DNA from: Candidatus Melainabacteria bacterium
Lineage (GTDB): Bacteria > Cyanobacteriota > Vampirovibrionia > Obscuribacterales > Obscuribacteraceae
Assembly (NCBI GenBank): GCA_003242885.1
Contig: QKMZ01000004.1
Span: 186,001-250,000 of the forward strand
Direction: 5' to 3'
Length of the DNA stretch: 64,000 nt
Shown: positions 33,830 to 43,066 of the stretch, piece after piece
Numbering within the stretch: position 1 is the stretch's first letter
How the letters are laid out: every line of letters starts with the position of its first letter
Translations under genes and position numbers: made by a program
Notes under the pieces: model-generated
Told to the model about the DNA's origin: nothing
The model's input: the letters and a program-made list of their open reading frames with translations, nothing else
Database searches by the model: none

Positions 33830-36427
33830 ATGTTTGAAAGGTTTACCGAGAAGGCCATCAAGGTCATCATGCTTGCTCAAGAGGAAGCACGTCGACTTGG
33901 TCACAATTTCGTCGGTACCGAGCAGATTTTGCTTGGATTGATCGGAGAGGGAACGGGTATTGCGGCGAAGACGCTCAAATCCATGGGTGTCAATCTGAAA
34001 GACGCTCGCGTCGAAGTCGAAAAAATCATCGGTCGCGGCTCTGGTTTTGTTGCCGTTGAAATTCCATTTACTCCGCGCGCCAAACGCGTGCTCGAGTTGT
34101 CTTGGGACGAAGCTCGTCAGCTTGGACACAACTACATCGGTACTGAGCACCTCCTGTTGGGTCTCATCCGTGAAGGCGAGGGTGTTGCAGCCCGCGTACT
34201 GGAAAACCTCGGCGTAGACCTTACAAAGGTCCGCTCACACGTTATTAGATTGCTCGGAGAGTCCGGAGCAGCTACTGCTTCTGGCGGTACTTCCACCTCG
34301 ACCGGCAGATCGAAAACCCCGACCCTCGACGAGTTTGGTCTCAACCTGACTCAAGCAGCGTCGGAAAACAGACTCGATCCTGTTGTCGGTCGTGAAAAGG
34401 AAATCGAGCGCGTTATCCAAATACTTGGTCGTCGTACCAAGAACAACCCAGTTCTCATTGGGGAGCCTGGTGTTGGTAAAACAGCTATCGCAGAAGGTCT
34501 TGCAATCCGTATCGTTAATGCTGACGTGCCGGACATTCTTTCCGAGAAGAAAATCGTCATGCTCGATATCGGTCTTCTCGTCGCCGGTACCAAGTACCGC
34601 GGCGAATTCGAAGAGCGCTTGAAGAAGATCATGGATGAAATTCGCGCTGCCGGCAACGTAATGCTGGTCATTGACGAATTGCACACACTCATCGGCGCAG
34701 GCGCTGCAGAAGGCGCTATCGACGCTGCAAACATCTTGAAGCCGGCGCTTGCACGTGGCGAACTACAGTGCATCGGCGCCACCACAATGGACGAGTATCG
34801 CAAGCACATCGAACGCGATGCTGCTTTAGAACGCAGATTCCAGCCGGTTATCATCGATCCTCCGTCGGTCGAAGAAACGATCGAAATCTTGCGCGGTCTT
34901 CGCCAGAAGTACGAAGAGCACCACAGATTGGTCATCTCTGATGAAGCTATCGAGCAAGCATCGAAGCTCTCTGATCGCTATATCAGTGACCGTTTCTTAC
35001 CGGATAAAGCAATCGACTTGATCGACGAAGCTTCATCTCGTGTGCGTCTGCGCGCATCGTCCTTGCCGCCTGAAGGCAAAGAAGTAGAGCGCGAATTGAG
35101 AAAAGTCCGCCGCGACAAAGAAATGGCAATTCGCAACCAAGAGTTCGAAAAAGCTGCTTCATTGCGCGAACAAGAGACAAAACTCAGCGAGAAGATTCGC
35201 GAAATTCAAGCTGCATGGAAAGCTAAGCAAGAAACGGAAAAGCCGGTTGTAACCGCTGAAGAAGTGGCTTACGTCGTCAGCTCTTGGACAGGCATTCCTC
35301 TGCTCAAGCTGACTGAAGGCGAATCCGAAAAACTGCTCCACATGTCCGATGTTCTGCACCAACGCGTCATCGGCCAAGACGAAGCTGTTACCGCTGTCTG
35401 CAAAGCCATCAGACGTGCTCGTGTCGGTTTGAAAAACCCGATGCGCCCAATCGGATCATTCATCTTCTCCGGACCTACCGGTGTTGGTAAAACCGAATTG
35501 GCCAAGGCGCTTGCCGGCTACTTCTTCGGCTCTGAAGATGCGCTCATCCGTATCGACATGTCAGAGTTCATGGAGCACCACACCACTTCCAAGTTGATCG
35601 GCTCTCCTCCGGGATACGTCGGCTACCAAGAAGGTGGTCAGCTCACCGAAGCAGTACGTCGCAAGCCGTACTCGGTAGTGCTCTTTGACGAAATCGAAAA
35701 AGCGCACCCGGACGTATTCAACGTCTTGCTGCAAATTCTCGATGACGGTCGTTTGTCCGACAGTAAGGGCAGAACGGTCGACTTCAAGAACACGATCATC
35801 ATCATGACCTCCAACGTCGGTGCTCAATTCATCGACAAGACCTCACTGACGCTCGGCTTCCAAGCCAAGGCTGTCGAAGGTCAGTTGGAAGAGAAGTACA
35901 AGAAGATCAAAGACCTGGTAATGGACGCCATGAAGAAGACGTTCAGACCGGAATTCTTGAACCGTATCGACGAAATCATCGTATTCCAACAGCTCACCCG
36001 CGAAGAAATCCGTCAGATCGTGGACATCATGTCCGCCGATCTCGGAGCTCGCATCAAGGCTCAAGGAATGGAACTTTTCGTCAACGACGAGTCGAAGGAC
36101 TTGATCGCCAAGGAAGGTTACAATCCTGCCTACGGTGCACGTCCTCTGCGTCGTGCTATCCAGCGATTGCTGGAAGACAATCTGGCTGAGCAAGTCTTGC
36201 AAGGTCGCTTCAAAGAAGGCGATTACATTGAGACTGTGATCGAAAACGATGTTATCCGTTTTGAGAAAAACGAGAAAAAATCGGTGAAGCCGGAAAAAGC
36301 TGAGAAGCCTGAAAAAGCCGAAAAGGCTGAGAAAGCAGAGAAAGCCGAAAAGCCTGAAAAAGGTGAAAAGGCTGACAAAGCCGACAAAGAAGATAAGTCC
36401 GAGGAAGCCAAGGCTTCCAAAGGCTAA
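33830..36427 (+). CDS. clpC: ATP-dependent Clp protease ATPase subunit ClpC
   Basis: A hexameric AAA+ unfoldase that feeds proteins to ClpP. The protein has two Clp N-repeats (about 5-145; [20 protein letters not shown]), AAA1 with [14 protein letters not shown] (about 210-223), a UVR segment ([19 protein letters not shown], about 437-455) that marks ClpC rather than ClpA or ClpB, and AAA2 with [15 protein letters not shown] (about 545-559). The C-terminus is unusual: about 45 residues of tandem EKA/EKP-type Lys-Glu repeats after the normal end near residue 820. The cupin gene starts immediately after the stop. An upstream palindrome may regulate it. Confidence 0.96.
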   Translation: MFERFTEKAIKVIMLAQEEARRLGHNFVGTEQILLGLIGEGTGIAAKTLKSMGVNLKDARVEVEKIIGRGSGFVAVEIPFTPRAKRVLELSWDEARQLGHNYIGTEHLLLGLIREGEGVAARVLENLGVDLTKVRSHVIRLLGESGAATASGGTSTSTGRSKTPTLDEFGLNLTQAASENRLDPVVGREKEIERVIQILGRRTKNNPVLIGEPGVGKTAIAEGLAIRIVNADVPDILSEKKIVMLDIGLLVAGTKYRGEFEERLKKIMDEIRAAGNVMLVIDELHTLIGAGAAEGAIDAANILKPALARGELQCIGATTMDEYRKHIERDAALERRFQPVIIDPPSVEETIEILRGLRQKYEEHHRLVISDEAIEQASKLSDRYISDRFLPDKAIDLIDEASSRVRLRASSLPPEGKEVERELRKVRRDKEMAIRNQEFEKAASLREQETKLSEKIREIQAAWKAKQETEKPVVTAEEVAYVVSSWTGIPLLKLTEGESEKLLHMSDVLHQRVIGQDEAVTAVCKAIRRARVGLKNPMRPIGSFIFSGPTGVGKTELAKALAGYFFGSEDALIRIDMSEFMEHHTTSKLIGSPPGYVGYQEGGQLTEAVRRKPYSVVLFDEIEKAHPDVFNVLLQILDDGRLSDSKGRTVDFKNTIIIMTSNVGAQFIDKTSLTLGFQAKAVEGQLEEKYKKIKDLVMDAMKKTFRPEFLNRIDEIIVFQQLTREEIRQIVDIMSADLGARIKAQGMELFVNDESKDLIAKEGYNPAYGARPLRRAIQRLLEDNLAEQVLQGRFKEGDYIETVIENDVIRFEKNEKKSVKPEKAEKPEKAEKAEKAEKAEKPEKGEKADKADKEDKSEEAKASKG

Positions 36428-36739
36428 ATGAAACGTCGGGCCTCTGTGGCTCAACGCAAATATTCGGACTGCAAGTCCGCGAATGAAATGCGCGAGAAGC
36501 TCTCATCTGAGGGCTTCTCGATCTTTTCATGGCAAGATGGACCGGGCGCGTACTACAGCCCGCATAGCCATTCTCACGATGAATACATCGTTGTGCATTC
36601 CGGTGAAATTGTGTTCTTAATCGACGGCGAGGAGTTCCTTGTCACCGCGGGTGATGCCTTGGATTTGCCGGAAGGAACAGTCCATGCTGCCGAAAACCGC
36701 GGTGCAAAGCCAGTCAGCTACATGATCTGCACACGATAG
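36428..36739 (+). CDS. small cupin-domain protein
   Basis: A 103-residue single-domain cupin. Motif 1 is PHSHSHDEYIVVHSGEIVFL (about 45-64), with the metal-binding His, His and Glu. Motif 2 is GDALDLPEGTVHAAEN (about 78-93), with the last His. Such proteins are metal-dependent enzymes or sugar/small-molecule binders, so the substrate is unknown. Its ATG directly follows the clpC stop codon, implying translational coupling with the protease ATPase, a pairing I cannot explain. Confidence 0.85.
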   Translation: MKRRASVAQRKYSDCKSANEMREKLSSEGFSIFSWQDGPGAYYSPHSHSHDEYIVVHSGEIVFLIDGEEFLVTAGDALDLPEGTVHAAENRGAKPVSYMICTR

Positions 36740-36772
36740 AACTAACTCATGATTTGGATTCTTTTACTAAAA

Positions 36773-37324
36773 CTAGTTTCGCTTTTCGAGAACTAGTTTC
36801 TTTTCTCCGGATTTGTTCGCACGTAAATATAGGTCTGCATACGGCTTGTCTTTGATTGAAACAGTAATTTTGCCGCTGCCGGAAAGTAGCTTGATGTCTT
36901 CGTCTCTGTCCATCAGCATGTCTGACGCTTGATGATCGATGAGTTTCGCGCCGATTTCCACTGCGCCAATATTCGTTCGATGCAGCCCGGAACCCCAGGA
37001 GTAGAGATAGACCAGGTCTTTCTTCCCGTCACCGTTGATGTCCGCTGCGATGATTGAATACACGCCGTCGCCGCCAAACGAAGTTCCTAGCGAAACATAT
37101 TCGCTGCCTCGAACCACGTAGGTTGGCATGGATGCGTTCATCTCAGGGGTTTTATAAACCTTGAGAATACCCTTGAAGGCGTCAGGCGTGATGTCTTTTG
37201 CAGCCGCTGGATCGAACGGTAATTTACCCTCGCTCTTTTGCTCAGCAGCAACCGCGGCGAAGCAGCTCCAGCCTAGTAAAGCCACGATCAAGGCAATTAT
37301 CGAAATACCGACGAACTTATTCAT
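36773..37324 (-). CDS. secreted protein with FG-GAP/VCBS-like repeat
   Basis: The start chosen (MNKFVGISIIALIVALLGWS) gives a signal peptide ending near AVAAEQ; the frame extends 65 codons further upstream without signal character. AGGG lies eight bases before the ATG. The mature protein (about 155 residues) contains SIIAADINGDGKKDLVYLYS, a calcium-binding FG-GAP loop of the beta-propeller type, but only one clear repeat. It is separated from the TPR gene by 77 bases on the same strand. Function unknown. Confidence 0.7.
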   Translation of the reverse strand: MNKFVGISIIALIVALLGWSCFAAVAAEQKSEGKLPFDPAAAKDITPDAFKGILKVYKTPEMNASMPTYVVRGSEYVSLGTSFGGDGVYSIIAADINGDGKKDLVYLYSWGSGLHRTNIGAVEIGAKLIDHQASDMLMDRDEDIKLLSGSGKITVSIKDKPYADLYLRANKSGEKKLVLEKRN

Positions 37325-37400
37325 AGACAAAACCCTGTGGCGAAAACTCTGATGACCCGCATTTAAGTAGCTGATTGCTAATAGGTTACTGGTTTGCATT

Positions 37401-38981
37401 CTACTTGGTTTTGTTTTTTCGTTTTCGACGCACGAGTAATACAGTCGTCCCGACAATAGTGCAGCCCAAGGCGATCGAGCCGTACAGCCAGTAGTTCGGT
37501 CTTTTCGCTGCCAGAGCATTGTCTAGCGGCAATGTTTGACTGCGGGCAAGTGACTCTTGGCCAGTCTCCACATATAGTTTTGCCTTCTCTGCCATAACTA
37601 TCGACTTGTTTTCAGAGTTCAAGTTTTCCGCCTTATTTAAGTCATCGAGCGCTTCTTTATACCGTTTCAACGAGCGAAGGCAAACGGCACGAGCAAGGTA
37701 AGCATCGTCATCAGTGGGATTTAGTTCGATCACCCGCGAGTAGTCTTGCAGAGCCTTTTCGTTCTCGCCATTCTTGTCCAGCGCCAATGCGCGTATTAAG
37801 TAAGAACCAGGGTCATTGGGGTTGAGCTTGATGATTTGTGTAAAATCATCCATTGCTTCTTTCGTTTTTCCGATTTTCAAATAGGCGTTGCCGCGCTGCT
37901 GATACCTAGTCCAGTCAGTCGGGTTTTGCCTGATCGCTTCGGTGAAATCTTTGATTGCCTCGTTGTCTTTGCCGCTTTCACTGACGAATTCTGCGCGCAA
38001 GGAAAGCACCTTCGTATCGGAAGGGTCGAGTTTTAGTGCCTCCGAGAGATCCTCGATTGCCTCGCGCATATTGCCCAATTCTGCGTTTGACTGGGCACGC
38101 AAGTAATAAATGTCTTGCATTGTAATTGGAGCCTCATCTACGCGAATGCCCTGATCGCGTATGCGTCCAGTCTCACATGTAAAACGATATGCAGCCAGGC
38201 GCGGATGTGCTTCGATAATTGTTGTGAGATCGCGCACTGCTTCTCGGTTTTGGTTGAGTTGTTGGTAAACATCAGCGCGGAAATAATAGAGAAACCATGC
38301 ATCTGGTGCGCAGCGAATTGCGTTGGAAAAGTCGGCGGCTGCGTTCCAGAAGTCCCGTTTGTTAGAATTGACGACTCCTCTGAAAAACCACATGTCAGCG
38401 TTCTTCGGCATGTTCTTAATCGCCTGGTCAACGGTTTTTATCGCATCGTCAAGCCGCGCCCATTCGCGATGTTTGATGGCTTTGTTGAGGATTTCGTACG
38501 TTTGCAAGACATTCAAATCTTGCTCGATCAAGTCTGGGCGGCGAAGCATTTTGCAAGCGCGAACGCGATTGTCTAACGCCCAAACCAGTGATGGTTCAAA
38601 AGGGTTTGGCTTGTAATACTTAATGGCTTTCTCGGAATCCGCCAACCCTTCCGGAAAGCGTCTCATTTGGAAATAGCAAAACTCGCGAAACGTGTAGGCT
38701 TGAGCGTTTTCAGGGCTGAGCTCGATTGCTTTCGTGCAGGCTTCGATGGCTTGTGGAAACTTATCTTCCATCATGTAAGCTCTGCCCAAGAACGTCCAAG
38801 CATCAGCATCTTGTGGATTTTCTTCGACGGCTTTTTGGAAAACATCAATGCTTTCCTTGAATTGCCGGTGACTGAATTTTTCGAGACCTTTTTCGAATGT
38901 TGTGTAGGCGCGTGCAATCGCAGCGTCAGCACAGATTCCGATAGTTAGGACCAGAGCAAGGACGCAGGCTGTGGTTTTCAT
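37401..38981 (-). CDS. secreted TPR-repeat protein with C-terminal membrane anchor
   Basis: A 526-residue protein with a signal peptide (MKTTACVLALVLTIGICADA), about ten TPR units across 30-470 (for example ADAWTFLGRAYMMEDKFPQA, DPGSYLIRALALDKNGENEK) and a C-terminal hydrophobic helix (WLYGSIALGCTIVGTTVLLV) followed by a basic stop-transfer tail. It should be tethered to the membrane with the TPRs outside the cytoplasm, as a protein-interaction platform. Its start overlaps the stop of the hydrolase gene by four bases (ATGA), so the two are co-translated. Confidence 0.85.
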   Translation of the reverse strand: MKTTACVLALVLTIGICADAAIARAYTTFEKGLEKFSHRQFKESIDVFQKAVEENPQDADAWTFLGRAYMMEDKFPQAIEACTKAIELSPENAQAYTFREFCYFQMRRFPEGLADSEKAIKYYKPNPFEPSLVWALDNRVRACKMLRRPDLIEQDLNVLQTYEILNKAIKHREWARLDDAIKTVDQAIKNMPKNADMWFFRGVVNSNKRDFWNAAADFSNAIRCAPDAWFLYYFRADVYQQLNQNREAVRDLTTIIEAHPRLAAYRFTCETGRIRDQGIRVDEAPITMQDIYYLRAQSNAELGNMREAIEDLSEALKLDPSDTKVLSLRAEFVSESGKDNEAIKDFTEAIRQNPTDWTRYQQRGNAYLKIGKTKEAMDDFTQIIKLNPNDPGSYLIRALALDKNGENEKALQDYSRVIELNPTDDDAYLARAVCLRSLKRYKEALDDLNKAENLNSENKSIVMAEKAKLYVETGQESLARSQTLPLDNALAAKRPNYWLYGSIALGCTIVGTTVLLVRRKRKNKTK

Positions 38982-40309
38982 TGTCTAAATTTGTTGGAGT
39001 CTATTTTGTGAAATCTATAAAGCCAACGAGGACTGCCACCCATTGCCTCAAGTGTCAGCTTATCAGGTCTTTTGTAGACTGCCGTCGCGCTGAGGGGCAC
39101 CAGTGTTTCACGCAGAATGCCTGCTATCACTGGGTACGCAAGGCGGTGTCCCATTTCACCGCTGACTAGATCGGTTACATCGATGAAGATTGTTTTTTCG
39201 CCGAATTCTTTGCCGAGGCTGGGATTTTTATTTATCCAGCGGACGACATCGTCGTCCATGTTGATGGCGTTGGGCAGCCAGAGCGCACTGGCATCGAGTG
39301 TTAGACGCGACCAAAAGGAAGAACTAAGAAATTCTGACTTGTCCGCCCGTACATTTGGAGGATCTATGGGGCGTCCAAGGCGAGGCTGTCCGTGGAGGAG
39401 CTGTGATGTTATGAGTGGAGCATCTCTGTCAGAAACAATTATTGTCACGCTTCTGTCGGCGGCAGATTCTATGTCGCTCTTGCGTGATTCTGCCATATGG
39501 TAGTCAACGTCAGCGCCTGAAAGAATGATGTTGCGGAAGCTAGGGGCGTCATTGCGATGTTGAAAACAGTATTGAATCACCGGGCGATTGCCCATGCTGT
39601 GCGCCACCATATCTAGTGGCGAACCTGGATCTTTGGCTGCTTTTATAGTGTCGAGAAACTCAAAGAAAGCTGCCGTGCTCCATTCTAGATTGGCTTCATC
39701 TGCAGCATATTCAGCCTTGCTGTTGAGAGACGGCCAGCTAAAACATATTGGCAGTACTGGCACATCGCTGCGCGAATCGAACTGATACGCAATCATGGCG
39801 GCATCTTTCAGCGCTTTGTCAAAACTCTCATCATATCCGTGAATAAACACCATGATCGGCCCGCGCCAGTTTTTCACTTTGACAAGAAAGTCGGGCAAGC
39901 TTAGTCTGTTAAACCGCCTAACCTGCGCTGCTTGCCAGTCTTTGTCGGCTGTTTCCATATTGAGCTTGAACTGCGGAAAGTTGGCAGATGCAGGCAGCGC
40001 GGCGGCTGAATTGGGTCTTTCAATTTCAGCGGAGCCATAGTCCAGTGAGCCGCCTCCCAGGTCTAAGTTACGCTTTGACGCATAAACAGGCTTGAACGAA
40101 CTACCCTCATTGGCACGTGTCGTTACGTAGAAAGTCTCAAACAATCGCGCCCGCACGAGACTTTGCGTTTGCTGGGCAGCACCGCTTTCTGCTAAGGCGT
40201 TGCCTGTGGTCGTAAAGGCAAGCATCGCCATGCTCAAGGACATCAAAAGCAGGCGACGACCATAATTTCGTAATTTCATAAAAGCTTTTCTGATTGGTTC
40301 CTGCATCAC
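38978..40309 (-). CDS. secreted alpha/beta hydrolase (DUF900 type)
   Basis: A 443-residue protein with an N-terminal signal sequence (RRLLLMSLSMAMLAFTTTGNALAES); ATG 40279 is an alternative start closer to it. The hydrolase core shows the oxyanion strand IMVFIHGYDES (about 150-160), the nucleophile elbow DMVAHSMGNRPV (about 230-241; Ser in AHSMG) and the late IIVSDRDAPL. The DUF900 family is named for such enzymes of unknown substrate. It is coupled to the TPR gene by a 4-base overlap, so the TPR protein may hold or guide it. Confidence 0.82.
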   Translation of the reverse strand: MMQEPIRKAFMKLRNYGRRLLLMSLSMAMLAFTTTGNALAESGAAQQTQSLVRARLFETFYVTTRANEGSSFKPVYASKRNLDLGGGSLDYGSAEIERPNSAAALPASANFPQFKLNMETADKDWQAAQVRRFNRLSLPDFLVKVKNWRGPIMVFIHGYDESFDKALKDAAMIAYQFDSRSDVPVLPICFSWPSLNSKAEYAADEANLEWSTAAFFEFLDTIKAAKDPGSPLDMVAHSMGNRPVIQYCFQHRNDAPSFRNIILSGADVDYHMAESRKSDIESAADRSVTIIVSDRDAPLITSQLLHGQPRLGRPIDPPNVRADKSEFLSSSFWSRLTLDASALWLPNAINMDDDVVRWINKNPSLGKEFGEKTIFIDVTDLVSGEMGHRLAYPVIAGILRETLVPLSATAVYKRPDKLTLEAMGGSPRWLYRFHKIDSNKFRQ

Positions 40310-40343
40310 TTTACCCGCAAATGGCTTAGCTGACTAGAAAAGT

Positions 40344-42665
40344 CTATTGACCCCCTGGGTGTTTTTTAAGGCGCTCAATCTCCGACGCCACCCCTTGTGC
40401 TAATTTCTCGCGCTTGGTGGCTTTGTAGAGCTCTCTCTTGCGCGACAAAACTTGAATCTGCCAGTCTGTCAGGGGTGGTTTTGTGGACTCCGCGAGTTTT
40501 TCAGCTTCTTGCAAAACCTTTTCTGCGTTTTCAAAGTCACTAAGGTTCATACAAAGGTCGCCTAGCTTGAGGTAGTAATTACAGTCCTCAACCGGGTCAG
40601 CTGTCATCAATGTGGAAGCCTGCTGAAGCGATTCGTCTTTGAGTTTCTTGGAATCTTGCGGCTTCTTGTCTCTGAGGAGCAGCGCGAGCTCCAATCGCGC
40701 TGCACGCAGGTATTGAATAGCGTATTGGTCTTTCATCTCTTCACCACCACGCTTTTTGAGTTTTTCTGTAGCTGAAATAAACTCTCTGTACGACTTCTCC
40801 GCCTTATCGCTCTGTTTGGTTGTTTCGTAAAAATTGGCAAGTTGTAATTGTGTGCTCAGCTCGGGCGTCCGCGGAGTTTGCTTGCAGTCGCGGCACATTT
40901 TTACAGCGCGCAGCCTGAGCTTTTCTGCTTCAGCGACTTTCCCCTGATTGGTCGCTGCAAGAGCAATTAGATTTAGCATGCCTGCTGCTGCGAAACTTGG
41001 CTCTGGCTGCACTTTAAGTTGCGCATCTAGCGCTTTGCGCTCATATGCTTCGGCTTCTTTGAAATGATTTCGCTCCATCTCGATTTGAGCCAGCTCCTGA
41101 TAGGCGTCCGGCAGCGCGCTCAGTCTTTGAGCAGTAGGGAGTTTTTGGCAGTTTTGAAGAACTTTTAGCCCCGCTTGATGAGCTTCATCGAATCGTTTTA
41201 ATCCTCTGGACACTTTGCTAAGAATCCTATAGCAACCGACCTTTTGTTCAACGGCGCCGTGTAACTCCCAAAGTTTTTGAGCATCAATCATGCATTGGCG
41301 CGCGTCTTGGAGCTTGTCTAATGAGCGCAAGCACTCTGCTTTTGCTGTGTATGCGTAAGCTAAAATTTCGTCTTTTGGTTGCTTTACTTTCAGCCGCGCA
41401 ATTGCGTATTCGATCTCTGGAAGCCCGTCTTTAGGGCGTCCTGCCATTAATAAATCATGTCCAAGCTCCAATCTAGCTTCATAGAAGAAGGAGTAATCGT
41501 CGGTCAGTTTCAAATTCTTGAGCATGGCAATTTGCCTTTGCCTGAAGGGAATTGCCTCTTCATATCGAGTTCGCCGTTCTCTTTCCCACGCTGCCGCTTT
41601 CAGTAGGTTGGCGTAGCTCTCGGAGTCTACATGACGCACATCTTCAGCCAATTTTATGCCTCGAAGCGCTGCTTTGCGTGTCTCAATGTAGTTGTTTTCA
41701 TGCATCATTAGCTTTGTATAGCTGTCTAGGTCTGAAATCAGGAAGGTCGAATCTTCGAGACTCTGTGTGTCTGCTGCGAGTGCCTTGTTTATGTCGATGT
41801 TGTCATAAAGTGCCAGATCTTTTTTGAGCAGAGCCAGAGCCTTTTCGCGGTGTCCGTATAAGGCTCCGAAATTTACAGTGTTTTCCAACGCCGCTCTGTA
41901 TTCACTTTCGCGGTCACCATAAGCGGTGCGAATCTTTTCGACCATGGGAAACATCTTGTCGAGAGTTTCTGTATTCGGATTTTTCATCATCTCAAGCGTA
42001 AGTAACTTCATCTGGTTCATCAAAGCGCGCCTTGCTTCAGTTCTTTCTACTCTTGCGGCGAACTTCGGATCTCTAGAATCGTTCAGGCCATCTTCTTGCT
42101 CAATCGCATGTTTCTCGTTTCTGATCCGATCCTGGAGCTTTTGCAGACGAATTTCGGGAGAGTCTTCCGGCAGTAAGTTCAGGTCTGCGCGATGCAGTGC
42201 ACTTGCGCTTAAGTAAAACGATTTTGCTGCGTCATAGCGTCCAAACTCGGCAAAATCATCCGCCCTGCGAACCATGGCTTTGATTGCCTCTTTGAGCAGT
42301 TGTGGGTCGGCTGCAGTGAATGCGGATGGCGCAGAACGTGAGTATTCGTCAGCAAGATTGCCGGCAGCTTGCATGTATTCTTTTGCTTTCGTGGTGTTAT
42401 GCTGGTCCAACTCCAGGTCTACAAGCTGGTTTAGCGCTTTCAGGCGGAGATAGAGGTGCGAATCTTTATCGGCATACTCTAGGCATTTCAAAAGTTTCTG
42501 CTCCGCGTCTGCGTATTGCTTTGCCGCCGCATCAACACGCGCCTGCCCTACCAAATCTTCCATCTCCTTTTGAGAAACGCCACTCGTGCTGCATCCTGCG
42601 AGCAGCAAAAGGGTCATGAGGAAGAGGATTTGTTTTGGGTTCAATACGAACTCTTTATACGCCAA
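40344..42665 (-). CDS. TPR-rich lipoprotein
   Basis: A 773-residue protein with a type II signal peptide: hydrophobic ILFLMTLLLLAGC with the lipobox LLAGC, so it is anchored to a membrane by a lipid at the Cys. The rest is helical with many TPR-like units (ARVDAAAKQYADAEQKLLKC; FKEAEAYERKALDAQLKV; YRILSKVSRGLKRFDEAHQA). It is a diverged paralogue of the lipoprotein at 42960: both have a lipobox, then a DAxxxEAKxxxxAExxxLxC start, an LxALNxLxDLE motif and a MNQ-(A/M) segment. Function unknown. Confidence 0.82.
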   Translation of the reverse strand: MAYKEFVLNPKQILFLMTLLLLAGCSTSGVSQKEMEDLVGQARVDAAAKQYADAEQKLLKCLEYADKDSHLYLRLKALNQLVDLELDQHNTTKAKEYMQAAGNLADEYSRSAPSAFTAADPQLLKEAIKAMVRRADDFAEFGRYDAAKSFYLSASALHRADLNLLPEDSPEIRLQKLQDRIRNEKHAIEQEDGLNDSRDPKFAARVERTEARRALMNQMKLLTLEMMKNPNTETLDKMFPMVEKIRTAYGDRESEYRAALENTVNFGALYGHREKALALLKKDLALYDNIDINKALAADTQSLEDSTFLISDLDSYTKLMMHENNYIETRKAALRGIKLAEDVRHVDSESYANLLKAAAWERERRTRYEEAIPFRQRQIAMLKNLKLTDDYSFFYEARLELGHDLLMAGRPKDGLPEIEYAIARLKVKQPKDEILAYAYTAKAECLRSLDKLQDARQCMIDAQKLWELHGAVEQKVGCYRILSKVSRGLKRFDEAHQAGLKVLQNCQKLPTAQRLSALPDAYQELAQIEMERNHFKEAEAYERKALDAQLKVQPEPSFAAAGMLNLIALAATNQGKVAEAEKLRLRAVKMCRDCKQTPRTPELSTQLQLANFYETTKQSDKAEKSYREFISATEKLKKRGGEEMKDQYAIQYLRAARLELALLLRDKKPQDSKKLKDESLQQASTLMTADPVEDCNYYLKLGDLCMNLSDFENAEKVLQEAEKLAESTKPPLTDWQIQVLSRKRELYKATKREKLAQGVASEIERLKKHPGGQ

Positions 42666-42802
42666 TAAACATATTCATACTGATATTCCACATGGTCAAA
42701 CACTTACTTCGTCCGCTTTTGGTATAAATCAAATAGGTTTTTCATTTGTCTGTGTGATAGTTGTCGATTTTGTTGTTCGAAATCCTACATAACTGACTAA
42801 AA

Positions 42803-43066
42803 ATGCTTCACAACAATCGCATCTCTTTGCTGTCCGGTTTTTGCTTATCGGCAGCGGCGTTGCTTGCGTTTGGTCAACCTGCTTCCACGGCAGGGAAGGC
42901 TTCCGAAGTTTATGTGATCAAGCAAAAAACGATGAAAAACAAGTTAGTGACGCCAACGGTTAAATCAAAAGGGCGGCGTAAGTTTTTCGGTGCCGCTGCA
43001 ATCTTTCCAGTTGGTCAGGTTGTTTTTGCGGGTCTTTGTCATAAATCGACTGAGCTGTATCCATGA
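42803..43066 (+). CDS. doubtful small secreted protein
   Basis: An 87-codon frame whose first 30 residues look like a signal peptide (LLSGFCLSAAALLAFGQPAS). Its last 107 bases overlap the 3' end of the lipoprotein gene on the other strand, and no ribosome site is visible before the ATG. It may be a remnant of a truncated secreted-protein gene, or chance. Confidence 0.25.
   Translation: MLHNNRISLLSGFCLSAAALLAFGQPASTAGKASEVYVIKQKTMKNKLVTPTVKSKGRRKFFGAAAIFPVGQVVFAGLCHKSTELYP

Noticed and set aside
35843..36454. 203-codon minus-strand frame opposite the clpC 3' end
   Set aside because: Phe/Leu-rich mirror of the Lys/Glu repeat tail; no ribosome site.
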